Source: an uncultured Candidatus Poseidoniales archaeon (GTDB taxonomy: Archaea; Thermoplasmatota; Poseidoniia; Poseidoniales; Thalassarchaeaceae). Taken from it: a stretch of 52,659 nt of DNA. Location of the stretch: the NCBI GenBank assembly GCA_902573115.1, contig CACGIM010000004.1, forward strand, positions 1-52,659. The letters run 5' to 3'. Below the pieces are notes generated by a model, which was given only the letters and a program-made list of their open reading frames with translations, did no database searches and was not told the origin of the DNA. Of the stretch, positions 9,455 through 17,049 are shown piece by piece (within the stretch, counting starts at the first letter, position 1; the number at the start of each line of letters is the position of its first letter). Made by a program: the position numbers and the translations under genes.

Positions 9455-9700
9455 ATGCCGAAGTTCTACGGATTTGGATCATGTATTACCTGTGGAATTG
9501 CTTGCACCTCGGGTAATTTCCTAGACCATCAAAAAAAGAGGTTCTGCACTGCCTGTTGGATTGAAAAGGAGAACCCGGAACATCCCGATCTTAATGAGAT
9601 AAGAGAAAATGTTGAAGCTGCGGCGGATGAATGGAAGTGCGCCAAATGGACTAGAGAGGAAGGACCTCTGCCTATGGGGCCAAAACCGGTAAAGAAATGA
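9455..9700 (+). CDS. Small four-cysteine (zinc-ribbon-like) protein
   Basis: An 81-residue protein not matched to a named family. Cys10-x2-Cys13 with Cys17 and Cys31-x2-Cys34 could bind one zinc ion; the rest is charged and helical, ending in a proline/lysine tail. I chose ATG 9455, just ahead of the conserved-looking MPKFYGFGSC start; the frame extends to a TTG at 9419. It lies between the Cgi121-like gene and the M3 peptidase gene, 10 bases before the latter's start, so probably in one transcript. A nucleic-acid or protein-binding adaptor is possible but not shown. Confidence 0.62.
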   Translation: MPKFYGFGSCITCGIACTSGNFLDHQKKRFCTACWIEKENPEHPDLNEIRENVEAAADEWKCAKWTREEGPLPMGPKPVKK

Positions 9701-9710
9701 GGTCTCTATA

Positions 9711-11417
9711 ATGTCTCGGGAATACGTTCCGGATGATTTGGATGCTACCAGTTGGGAAAGTCTTGAGCCGTTAGTGATTGAGCTACAAGATAGGAAGCTG
9801 AGTTGTTCGGGGTGCTTGGAAAATCTAATAGGAGACTCTTCTGAACTAGCTGAGCACATTTCAGAAACAGGAGCGCTTCTGTATATTGCAATGACTTGTG
9901 ACACTGAGAGCGAAGAGAAAAAAGACGCATTCATGGACTTCGTTAGCAATATCAGGCCAAAGTTATCAGAGTTTTCTGATGCACTTAACAGGAGAATAGT
10001 GGAGCATCCATCAGTTGATGATCTGCCTGAAAGATACAATTTGATGCTAAAAGGTATGAGAACGGACGTTGAGATCTTCCGAAAGGAGAATATCCCGCTA
10101 GGAGTGAGACAGACTGAGCTTGTCACCGAGGCTCAAGGAATCACCGGTGGGATGACTGTTGAGTTTGATGGAGAGGAAAGAACGTTTCCTCAGATGAGCA
10201 GCTACCTTGAGTCGAATAACAGGTCCAAGAGGGAAGCTGCATGGTCTGCAATGTCAGAAAGGAGGATGCAGGACAACGAAAGAATGTCCGAAATATTTGA
10301 CGAGCTGGTCATGATTAGACACAAGATCGCACAGAACGCTGGTTTTGAGACCTACACCCACTACATGTTCAAGGCAATGCATCGATTCGATTACACAATT
10401 GAAGATTGTTTAGAGTTTCATAATTCTGTTGAATCAGTATGCATGCCAATACTTAGAGAAATAAACCGTACTAGAAGTGAATCTCTAGGTTTGGGGGAGC
10501 TGAGGCCTTGGGATGTGAACGAAAAGACCGGTTCTGGACCTGATATTCACGGAAGAAGCCCACTAAGGCCCTTTGAAACGGTTAAAGAAATGGTTGACAA
10601 GCTCTCTGAAATGTTTCATAAAATATCGGCAGACTTGGGAGAGAAGTTCGATAAGCTGGTTGAAATGGATACTCTAGATCTTGACACAAGGAAGGGTAAG
10701 GCACCAGGAGGATATCAGTACTATCTCGAAAAAAGCAAAGTCCCATTCATATTCATGAATGCGGCCGGTCTTCAGGGAGACCTAGAGACAATGATTCATG
10801 AAGCAGGGCATGCATTCCACTCATTATACTGTGCCCATCTAGAACTTATAGACGAGAGGGATTACCCAATCGAGTTCGCCGAGGTTGCTTCGATGTCTAT
10901 GGAGCTCCTGACTCAGCCATGGTGGGATGATTTCTACGACAAGGAGGAGGCGGACAGAGCTAGAAGGTCTCACTTAGAAGGAGTCGTTTTCTTATTACCT
11001 TGGATTGCTACGATTGATTCCTTCCAGCATTGGATATATGAAAATCCTGGGCATTCTAGAGAAGAAAGAGCGGAGGTATGGCTTTCCATAAGAGATAGGT
11101 TTGGATCTGAGATGAACTGGTCAGGGCATTCTGACTTCAAAGAAGTCTCCTGGCAACAACAAGGTCACCTGTACGGAGTTCCATTCTACTACATTGAGTA
11201 TGGAATTGCCCAACTCGGTTCATTACAACTCTGGGATACCCAGCTTAGGGACCCACAAAAGGCCCTTGACGACTATGCTAAAGCGATGAGGCTTGGTGGT
11301 ACCAAACCCTTGCCAGAACTATTCTCAGCTGCAAATCTAAAGTTTGGTTTCGATGAAGGTCACTTTCTTTCCCTCCTTGCCAACGTAGAGACTGCTCTTT
11401 CCGAGCTTCCAGCCTAG
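9711..11417 (+). CDS. pepF: M3-family oligoendopeptidase
   Basis: A 568-residue M3B metallopeptidase of the PepF kind, which cuts short peptides in the cytoplasm. The zinc motif HEAGH is at residues 363-367, preceded by the typical ETMI and followed by F-H-S; the third ligand Glu lies in the EVASMSMELL helix. N-terminal helical domain, PFIFMNAAGL segment and C-terminal SWQQQGHLYGVPFYYIEYGIAQ segment are all family features. The ATG follows a GAGGT ribosome site by nine bases. Length is normal. It converges with radA, with a hairpin between the two stops. Confidence 0.92.
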   Translation: MSREYVPDDLDATSWESLEPLVIELQDRKLSCSGCLENLIGDSSELAEHISETGALLYIAMTCDTESEEKKDAFMDFVSNIRPKLSEFSDALNRRIVEHPSVDDLPERYNLMLKGMRTDVEIFRKENIPLGVRQTELVTEAQGITGGMTVEFDGEERTFPQMSSYLESNNRSKREAAWSAMSERRMQDNERMSEIFDELVMIRHKIAQNAGFETYTHYMFKAMHRFDYTIEDCLEFHNSVESVCMPILREINRTRSESLGLGELRPWDVNEKTGSGPDIHGRSPLRPFETVKEMVDKLSEMFHKISADLGEKFDKLVEMDTLDLDTRKGKAPGGYQYYLEKSKVPFIFMNAAGLQGDLETMIHEAGHAFHSLYCAHLELIDERDYPIEFAEVASMSMELLTQPWWDDFYDKEEADRARRSHLEGVVFLLPWIATIDSFQHWIYENPGHSREERAEVWLSIRDRFGSEMNWSGHSDFKEVSWQQQGHLYGVPFYYIEYGIAQLGSLQLWDTQLRDPQKALDDYAKAMRLGGTKPLPELFSAANLKFGFDEGHFLSLLANVETALSELPA

Positions 11418-11427
11418 CCTTCGGACT

Positions 11428-11459
11428 CCGGGGACTGCATTAGTCTCGCAGTCCCTCGG
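11428..11459. terminator. Hairpin between convergent pepF and radA
   Basis: An eight-base-pair stem (11431-11438 with 11448-11455) with a nine-base loop, extended by CCG/CGG across one bulged base. It covers the pepF-radA junction and the last codons of radA. No T-run follows in either direction, so it is a candidate bidirectional terminator or RNA-stability element only. Confidence 0.35.
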
Positions 11460-12441
11460 AAGTCACGGTAAAGACTGCCTCTCCCTCCGGTAGGTTTGGG
11501 CTGTCAATTAGGCGGGCTATTCTCCGGCCCCCCTTAGACTTCCTGAGGTAAAGGCGGAATGTACTTGCATGGCCAACTATGTGGCCACCTACTGCTCTTG
11601 TTGGGTCACCCCACATCGCATCTGGCTTGGACTGTACTTGGTTAGTTACCAGTACAATGGCATTTTGAACATCTGCTACCTGTTTAAGTTCCTTCATATG
11701 CCGGTTAAGTTTCTGCTGCCTTGTAGCCAGCATTCCTCTACCGATGTATTCTGCTCTGAAGTGACTCGTCAGGGAATCCACAATGATCAGCTTTACTTCA
11801 ATGCTCTTTGACATTCTTTTGATTTCGTCCACAAGCAACATCTGATGTGCAGAATTGTATGCCCTGGCAACATGTATCCTATCTAGGGCATCGCTTGGAT
11901 CTATGCCAACGGCCTCTGCCATTTGGCCAATTCTCTCAGGCCTGAAAGTGTCCTCAGTATCTATGTATACGACTTCACCATCAAGACCCCCCGCTTCTAG
12001 CTTCAGGATTGTGTTGACTGCCAATTGGTGTCCAATCTGTGTCTTACCGCTACCAAACTCACCAAAAACTTCGACTATTGCTTGTGTCTCAAATCCTCCA
12101 CCAAGCAGCTCATCCAGTGATGAGGCTCCTGAAGTAAGCTTCTGAACCCTCTTTCTTCTATCTAAAAGTGCAGCACCACTAACGAAGCCTCCAATGTTAG
12201 CTAGCTTTTTAGCACCAGCAATTATCTTAGAAGATACAGCTTCTCCAAGTTCAGCTTGCTCGGACAATTCTGGAGGGCTCATCACGGCGATTGCCAATAG
12301 ATCTTCAAAACCTGCTTCTCTCAGTTTTTCGGCAGTTGCTGGACCTACTCCTGGTAAGTCCTCAATGGTTGGTTCTGGGTCATCAATATCAATCACTATC
12401 TCTTCTTCTTCCATCTTCTCGCTTGCAGTTTCTTCTGTCAT
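11440..12441 (-). CDS. radA: RadA recombinase
   Basis: The archaeal Rad51/RecA homologue that forms filaments on single-stranded DNA for strand exchange. A 333-residue protein: acidic N-terminal tail, helix-hairpin-helix domain ([13 protein letters not shown], about residues 28-40), Walker A GEFGSGKT at 127-134, Walker B LIIVDS ending near 222-223, L1/L2 loop region and the family's [10 protein letters not shown] segment. The start is ATG 12441, which has GGTGAT six bases upstream; a TTG 21 bases further up lacks such support. An exact ten-base repeat and TATA-like sequences lie upstream. Confidence 0.95.
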   Translation of the reverse strand: MTEETASEKMEEEEIVIDIDDPEPTIEDLPGVGPATAEKLREAGFEDLLAIAVMSPPELSEQAELGEAVSSKIIAGAKKLANIGGFVSGAALLDRRKRVQKLTSGASSLDELLGGGFETQAIVEVFGEFGSGKTQIGHQLAVNTILKLEAGGLDGEVVYIDTEDTFRPERIGQMAEAVGIDPSDALDRIHVARAYNSAHQMLLVDEIKRMSKSIEVKLIIVDSLTSHFRAEYIGRGMLATRQQKLNRHMKELKQVADVQNAIVLVTNQVQSKPDAMWGDPTRAVGGHIVGHASTFRLYLRKSKGGRRIARLIDSPNLPEGEAVFTVTSEGLRD

Positions 12442-12470
12442 CCTATCACCAATATGCCCCAATCCAATAA

Positions 12471-12520
12471 TTGAAAGTATATGAACAAACGAAGGACCCG
12501 TTTAGTAGGTTTGAAAGTAT
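12471..12520 (-). promoter_or_regulatory. radA upstream repeat and TATA-like elements
   Basis: TTGAAAGTAT occurs exactly at 12471-12480 and again at 12511-12520, 40 bases apart (about four helical turns). On the minus strand each copy (ATACTTTCAA) adjoins an A/T-rich TATA-like stretch, CATATAC near 12478-12484 and AATTTAAT near 12519-12527. Either two promoters or paired protein-binding sites for radA. Confidence 0.4.
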
Positions 12521-12573
12521 TAAATTTGACTTATGCCCTTCAGTCATTCGTTTTTTCACTTTCACTTTTTTTA

Positions 12574-12651
12574 TGGTAGCGAGTGGTGGATTTGAACCAC
12601 CGGTCTCCGGGTTATGAGCCCGACGAGATAACCTGACTACTCCAACTCGCT
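12574..12651 (-). tRNA. Initiator tRNA-Met (CAT)
   Basis: Folds as a full cloverleaf: seven-pair acceptor stem AGCGAGT/ACTCGCT, anticodon loop CTCATAA on a stem with three consecutive G-C pairs next to the loop, and a five-pair T stem GGTGG/CCACC around TTCAAAT. A1-U72 and the GGG/CCC anticodon stem are hallmarks of archaeal initiator tRNA rather than elongator tRNA-Met or tRNA-Ile2. Discriminator A at 12577, and the CCA end is encoded (12574-12576). It lies between divergent radA and pyrC. Otherwise the 318-base gap between these genes holds only the radA upstream elements. Confidence 0.93.
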
Positions 12652-12759
12652 ATCTCACCGCTGAGGCCCCGGATATTTGAAGCGCGCGGGAGAAAATAAT
12701 TTCCATTTAGATGGTAACAGTATTGGGATGCCAGCATTTCGAGTTGGTTTGAAAGCCCC

Positions 12760-14115
12760 ATGAATGGTCATTTACTCGTTCAAAATGCCTCTTTGGTTTT
12801 AGCCAGACAAATAGTAGAGGGCGACTTGCGTGTAGCCAATGGAATTATCGATACTATCGCCGAAGGAGGCGGTTTAGAACCTAAAAATGAGGAAAAAGTA
12901 ATTGACGGAACCGGTTTACACCTACTTCCTGGAGCGATTGACCCCCATGTTCATTTTAGAGAACCTGGTGATTTGAAAAATGAGGATCTAGAAAGCGGTA
13001 GCCGAGCAGCTGCAGCAGGGGGTGTCACATCATTTCTGGATATGCCCAATAATACACCCAACGCTACGAATAAGTCTATACTCGAAGAAAAAATATCACT
13101 AGCATCAAAAAAGTCAGTCACACATCATGGTTTCTTTATTGGAGCCACTAAAGACAATCTTAGAGATTTGCAAAGTATAGAAGGAATGGATGGAGTATGT
13201 GGGATCAAGATCTTCATGGGCAGTAGCACAGGCGATCTGCTTGTTCATGAACAGAGTCATCTCGAGAATATCTTCGCGAACACAGGAGGAATAATTGCTA
13301 CCCATGCGGAAGATGAAGAACGGCTCAGATCAAGAATTTCCGAATTTGGTCATAGCTTAGATATCTCGTCTCATGCCAAATGCAGAGATGTTCAATGTGC
13401 TTTCCTAGCCACAAAGAGAGCAGCGGCACTCGCCCGGGACCACAATCATCGACTTCACATTGTGCATCTTACCAGTGGCAAAGAAGCAGATTGGATGGTT
13501 CAAAACAAAGGTGATCTAATCACAACAGAGGTTTGCACTCAGCACCTAACTTTCGATCAGGATGACGTAGAACGACTAGGGGAGAGGGTATTGATGAATC
13601 CCCCAATTAGATATTCTGAGGACAAGGAAACCCTTTGGAAGAGGCTTAGGGATGGCACGATAGATTGCGTTGTGACAGACCATGCCCCTCACACTCTAGA
13701 AGCTAAGTCGGTAGGATTCCCCAATTCTCCCGCAGGCATGCCAGGCGTGGAGACCTCGCTACCACTAATGCTTACCCACGCTATAAATGGAAAATGCAGT
13801 GTTACTGATGTTGCGAGATGGATGTGTGCTGGTCCAGCTAAGGTGTATGGCATTCAGAACAAGGGGTCTTTAATTGAGGGATATGATGGTGACTTGACTC
13901 TGGTAGATTTGGAAACCAGGAGGGTAATCACAGATTCGGACACTTGGACAAAGGTCGGCTGGACCCCATACGATGGAATGGAACTGACAGGATGGCCGAT
14001 GTATACCATAGTTGATGGAAGGGTTGTACATAAGAGGCAACCTGGAGGCTCTCTAAGAGGGGATTCTCTATCTCCGGCTGGATCTTCCGGCAGGGTTTTG
14101 AAGTTTGATAACTGA
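12760..14115 (+). CDS. pyrC: Dihydroorotase
   Basis: A 451-residue class I dihydroorotase, which cyclises N-carbamoyl-aspartate to dihydroorotate, step three of pyrimidine synthesis. Metal and active-site residues are visible: HVH in DPHVHFREPG (His63, His65), the lysine to be carbamylated (Lys150 in GIKIFMG), His182 in THAEDEE, His236 in HIVHLTSG and Asp307 in VVTDHAPH. The substrate loop DMPNNTP and the late PAGMPGVETSLPLM motif are present. The pathway's preceding enzyme (PyrB/PyrI) is encoded 8 kb away on the same strand, not in the same operon. Confidence 0.94.
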   Translation: MNGHLLVQNASLVLARQIVEGDLRVANGIIDTIAEGGGLEPKNEEKVIDGTGLHLLPGAIDPHVHFREPGDLKNEDLESGSRAAAAGGVTSFLDMPNNTPNATNKSILEEKISLASKKSVTHHGFFIGATKDNLRDLQSIEGMDGVCGIKIFMGSSTGDLLVHEQSHLENIFANTGGIIATHAEDEERLRSRISEFGHSLDISSHAKCRDVQCAFLATKRAAALARDHNHRLHIVHLTSGKEADWMVQNKGDLITTEVCTQHLTFDQDDVERLGERVLMNPPIRYSEDKETLWKRLRDGTIDCVVTDHAPHTLEAKSVGFPNSPAGMPGVETSLPLMLTHAINGKCSVTDVARWMCAGPAKVYGIQNKGSLIEGYDGDLTLVDLETRRVITDSDTWTKVGWTPYDGMELTGWPMYTIVDGRVVHKRQPGGSLRGDSLSPAGSSGRVLKFDN

Positions 14116-14127
14116 TGCAGCTACTGA

Positions 14128-16602
14128 CTAGCCTTCACAGCCACTGCCATCTGATTCGCTACAAGCATTGGCCCCTCCCCCATCATCGTTTACTTCATCA
14201 CCTGAGGATTCTGTCGTTCCATTCTTCTCGGGCTCTGATGGATCATCTACCATAGAATAGTACTCATAAGGTTCGTTTCCAGGAAGATCTAACTCTACCA
14301 TCAAATTAAGATCTGCAGTTCTGTGTACTGTGGCCCCCCCCGAAGAAAACGAGTAAATGAAGTCCCCCATAAAGACAGATCTTCTGATGCTGGTTGTGCC
14401 CGACCACCAGCTAGACAAGCCCTCTTGGTTGTAGAAACCAGAATGCTCAACCTCGCCATGGCTGCTTAGAGTACCATTAACAGTGTCAACATCTATCATC
14501 TTCAGCATAGAAACATACTGATAACCGGAATAGGAGTATACTCTACCGTCAATTTCAACCTGGTCGTAGACATACCTGTGGGTGGAAAGAGGAACTGCAA
14601 GCAAGGATGCCGGAGCCCAATAGGTGAATGCCTTATGCTCGTAGGTAGCTTCGGAATATGACCAAGACCACCCACAGGTCATGATATCCAAACATTGGTC
14701 ATCTGTGTATCCAGGTGTTAGTGGAATCGTATCTGCCAAAGAAGGACTACTGGTGTTGCTAACATCGAAAAGTGAAACTTGAGTGGTGGACCAGTCGAGG
14801 CCAAGACCGTCCTCTCCGCCTGCTATTCCGATTGTCAGTAAGTTATTTTCATCGATTGGATGGATGTAAGTAGAAACACCCGGGACGTGCAATTCACCAA
14901 GAATCACTGGATCGTATGGATCAGAGAGGTCCAAAACCCAAAGCGGGTCAATATTCATGAAAGTCACGAGATATCCTCTGTCACCAACAAATCTTGCGCT
15001 CCAAATTGTCTCTCCATCCGCAATTCCACCAATGAATCCCGTATGGATAAGTTGCCCCTCTCCATTATTCATTAGAATAGTGACTTGGTTCGAAGGGCCA
15101 GCCCATACAGAATCTCCGTTCTCATCCGTCTCGTCTATTCTCCACCACATACCCCAGTTATCGATTGTAGAAGCAACTCTTATCGCACCCTGGTGCTCAC
15201 TGATTGAGAACTGATTATTGACGGTCCCTTCAACCCTTCCTGAAGCAGAGTAGGTTGTACGATTTGCATCACTAATGTCGAATGAGTGAATATTGGTGGC
15301 ATCCTCCCAGTCTGAATTTCTCCAGAACCACCACCAGTCGTTCGCTGGCTCAGCCAAAACTAGAGTATCCTTGGAAGAGTAGACATGGGCCCAGGAAGAT
15401 GTGATGTGATCTACTTCAAGAGTAATTTCCTCCGATAGCATCTGAATAGTCATAATGGTGGTAAATCCCCTTCCTGCGCTATCTAAGCTTGCCATGAACT
15501 CAGTACAGTTTTCGTATGTTAATGAGTGCTGATATATGCCATCCTCGGTCATCTCATAGATATGGGGCACGAAGTCTTTCAGAGACAATTTGGAGATTAC
15601 GTTCTCATTTTCTAGAATCGTTTGGTTCATTGATTCGTTCCAGATGTCCATTCTTTCATCCATGTCCTCTTCGGCCCAATATTCACTAGGAAGATCTACC
15701 CAAGTCTTGATTCCATCAAAGTGAGTCCACAAATGCGTCACTGACCTAACTGTTCCATCGACGAGTCTGGCGGTATGATAATTCCCCTCAATATAGAGTT
15801 CCTTCTCAACTGAAGGGGAGGAACGATCGGATATATCCACAACTGTGTACTTGACGAGGTTTTGGACCCTTGTGTATGTGTAGGTGTGATGCCCATCAAT
15901 TTCATTTTCGTAGCTTACAGTGACTTCCTCTGACATCAGATCTCTTAGTTCGCTCTCCTGAGGCAGAGACCAATAGTAAATAGATGAGGCAATCACGAGC
16001 CTATCCTCGTCAATCATCATCTGGGTTGGGCTGCCCTCGATAGTAAGATTAGACTCTAGAGTGAGATTACCAAACTCTGGAATCCCCATTATCAGAAGAA
16101 GTTGCCCGTTCAGCATGTATATGTGGTATCCGTCTGTCTTAAGGAAGTCAGCCTCATCTACTCCAGATTCCTGATTATTTGTTCCAGAAAATTCTCCTTC
16201 TCTTGAGTAGTCACTATTTCCTAGGTCAGTTGTTGTTCCTTCTGACACTCCTAAGTCTCCCGAATCTAGATTCACCGAAGCATCCTCCGCGAGCGCGAAA
16301 TCATCATACATCCTCATCCAAGGGTCAGAAATCCAGTGCCAGTAGCTCTGTTGGTCAAGGTTTACTACCATCTCGTCGTACACTGCCCTCTGGAGATCAT
16401 AGAGTAGAGATTCGCAAGCTTCGTAGCTCTGAAGTTCTGGTGAAGAACGAGTTCTTTCAGGAAGATCTAGTTGGGGATAATTTCCATCCAATACATCAAT
16501 CGTGTTGTCTATTGCGTCGGTGATGTCGTCGATAGCACCAACACACCCCGATCCCAAGAACAGGAACATAATTAGAAACGCACTGGGCTTTCCTTTTTCC
16601 AT
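14128..16602 (-). CDS. Beta-propeller-domain surface lipoprotein
   Basis: An 824-residue exported protein of the family of secreted proteins with a C-terminal beta-propeller distantly related to WD-40 repeats (COG4880/Beta_propel). Signal peptide with lipobox LGSGC, so a lipid-anchored surface protein. The family signature TNNQESGVDEADFLKTDG (about residues 140-157) introduces the propeller, whose blades carry repeated V-D-I-S-D/L-D-L-S-D-P-Y-D-P segments. The C-terminus is a low-complexity Glu/Ser/Gly tail with Cys. Many N-x-S/T sequons suggest glycosylation. Function of the family is not known to me; binding of extracellular ligands is a guess. It abuts pyrC (12 bases, convergent). Confidence 0.85.
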   Translation of the reverse strand: MEKGKPSAFLIMFLFLGSGCVGAIDDITDAIDNTIDVLDGNYPQLDLPERTRSSPELQSYEACESLLYDLQRAVYDEMVVNLDQQSYWHWISDPWMRMYDDFALAEDASVNLDSGDLGVSEGTTTDLGNSDYSREGEFSGTNNQESGVDEADFLKTDGYHIYMLNGQLLLIMGIPEFGNLTLESNLTIEGSPTQMMIDEDRLVIASSIYYWSLPQESELRDLMSEEVTVSYENEIDGHHTYTYTRVQNLVKYTVVDISDRSSPSVEKELYIEGNYHTARLVDGTVRSVTHLWTHFDGIKTWVDLPSEYWAEEDMDERMDIWNESMNQTILENENVISKLSLKDFVPHIYEMTEDGIYQHSLTYENCTEFMASLDSAGRGFTTIMTIQMLSEEITLEVDHITSSWAHVYSSKDTLVLAEPANDWWWFWRNSDWEDATNIHSFDISDANRTTYSASGRVEGTVNNQFSISEHQGAIRVASTIDNWGMWWRIDETDENGDSVWAGPSNQVTILMNNGEGQLIHTGFIGGIADGETIWSARFVGDRGYLVTFMNIDPLWVLDLSDPYDPVILGELHVPGVSTYIHPIDENNLLTIGIAGGEDGLGLDWSTTQVSLFDVSNTSSPSLADTIPLTPGYTDDQCLDIMTCGWSWSYSEATYEHKAFTYWAPASLLAVPLSTHRYVYDQVEIDGRVYSYSGYQYVSMLKMIDVDTVNGTLSSHGEVEHSGFYNQEGLSSWWSGTTSIRRSVFMGDFIYSFSSGGATVHRTADLNLMVELDLPGNEPYEYYSMVDDPSEPEKNGTTESSGDEVNDDGGGANACSESDGSGCEG

Positions 16603-16658
16603 GTCATGTCACTTCAATTAGGTTTTTTCAATATTTCAGTTGGATAATTTAAATCGTG

Positions 16659-16847
16659 TCAGAAAATTGTATTGTTTGTATTGCTGAAAGGAAGGATTGG
16701 AGCTATATTGTGTGGTGCCGGTTCATCCGATTCCTCCTCTTCTTCCCTCGTCGTTTCAACGCCACCAGATTGATCACTGGTGACGAGGCATTTTGTTCCC
16801 GCCAAGAAAATCAAGGCGGCGACCTGCATGTCCAGTGTTTTGTCCAT
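16659..16847 (-). CDS. Possible small secreted or membrane-bound protein
   Basis: A 62-residue frame in the 447-base region between the beta-propeller gene and the coiled-coil gene. It starts at an ATG, has a hydrophobic stretch near residues 8-17, then an acidic EEEEESDEPAP linker. It has no ribosome site, but an ATTTAAA/TTTAAAT box sits about 28 bases upstream, the right distance for a leaderless archaeal transcript. The opposite strand has an overlapping frame starting with GTG that looks less protein-like. No family recognised. Apart from this and the tRNA-Gly, I see nothing else in 16603-17049. Confidence 0.38.
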   Translation of the reverse strand: MDKTLDMQVAALIFLAGTKCLVTSDQSGGVETTREEEEESDEPAPHNIAPILPFSNTNNTIF

Positions 16848-16871
16848 AAAATATCTACATCATCATCAGTG

Positions 16872-16878
16872 ATTTAAA
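16872..16878 (-). promoter_or_regulatory. TATA box candidate for the small ORF
   Basis: TTTAAAT on the minus strand, centred 28 bases before the ATG at 16847. Archaeal TATA boxes lie about 26-30 bases before the transcription start, so translation could begin on a leaderless RNA. Confidence 0.4.
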
Positions 16879-16915
16879 GAAATTGGCTGCATGCTTCCAC
16901 ATGAATCATAGGAAA

Positions 16916-16990
16916 TGGTGCGAACACCGGGAGTTGAACCCGGGTTAGCAGGTTGGGAACCTGCTGTCATAACCACTAGACCATGTCCGC
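16916..16990 (-). tRNA. tRNA-Gly (CCC)
   Basis: Cloverleaf with acceptor stem GCGGACA/TGTTCGC (one G-T pair), anticodon stem GCAGG/CCTGC around loop TTCCCAA, giving anticodon CCC, and T stem CCGGG/CCCGG around TTCAACT. Discriminator A; the CCA end is encoded at 16916-16918. Confidence 0.93.
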
Positions 16991-17049
16991 AGAGATTATG
17001 GGAATAGGTGCCGGTAATTTAGAGGCTCGGTAAGCTATTTTGAGGTTTT

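Noticed and set aside
12545-12573. T-runs next to the initiator tRNA as its terminator
   Set aside because: The runs are T on the plus strand, but the tRNA is read from the minus strand, where they are A-runs.
12574-12651. Elongator tRNA-Met or tRNA-Ile2
   Set aside because: A1-U72 and three G-C pairs beside the anticodon loop mark the initiator.
14128-14360. Frame break in the C8 run of the beta-propeller gene
   Set aside because: The reading frame stays open and consistent on both sides of the run.
16656-16877. Plus-strand Cys-containing 73-codon frame
   Set aside because: GTG start, no ribosome site, antisense to a better supported small frame.
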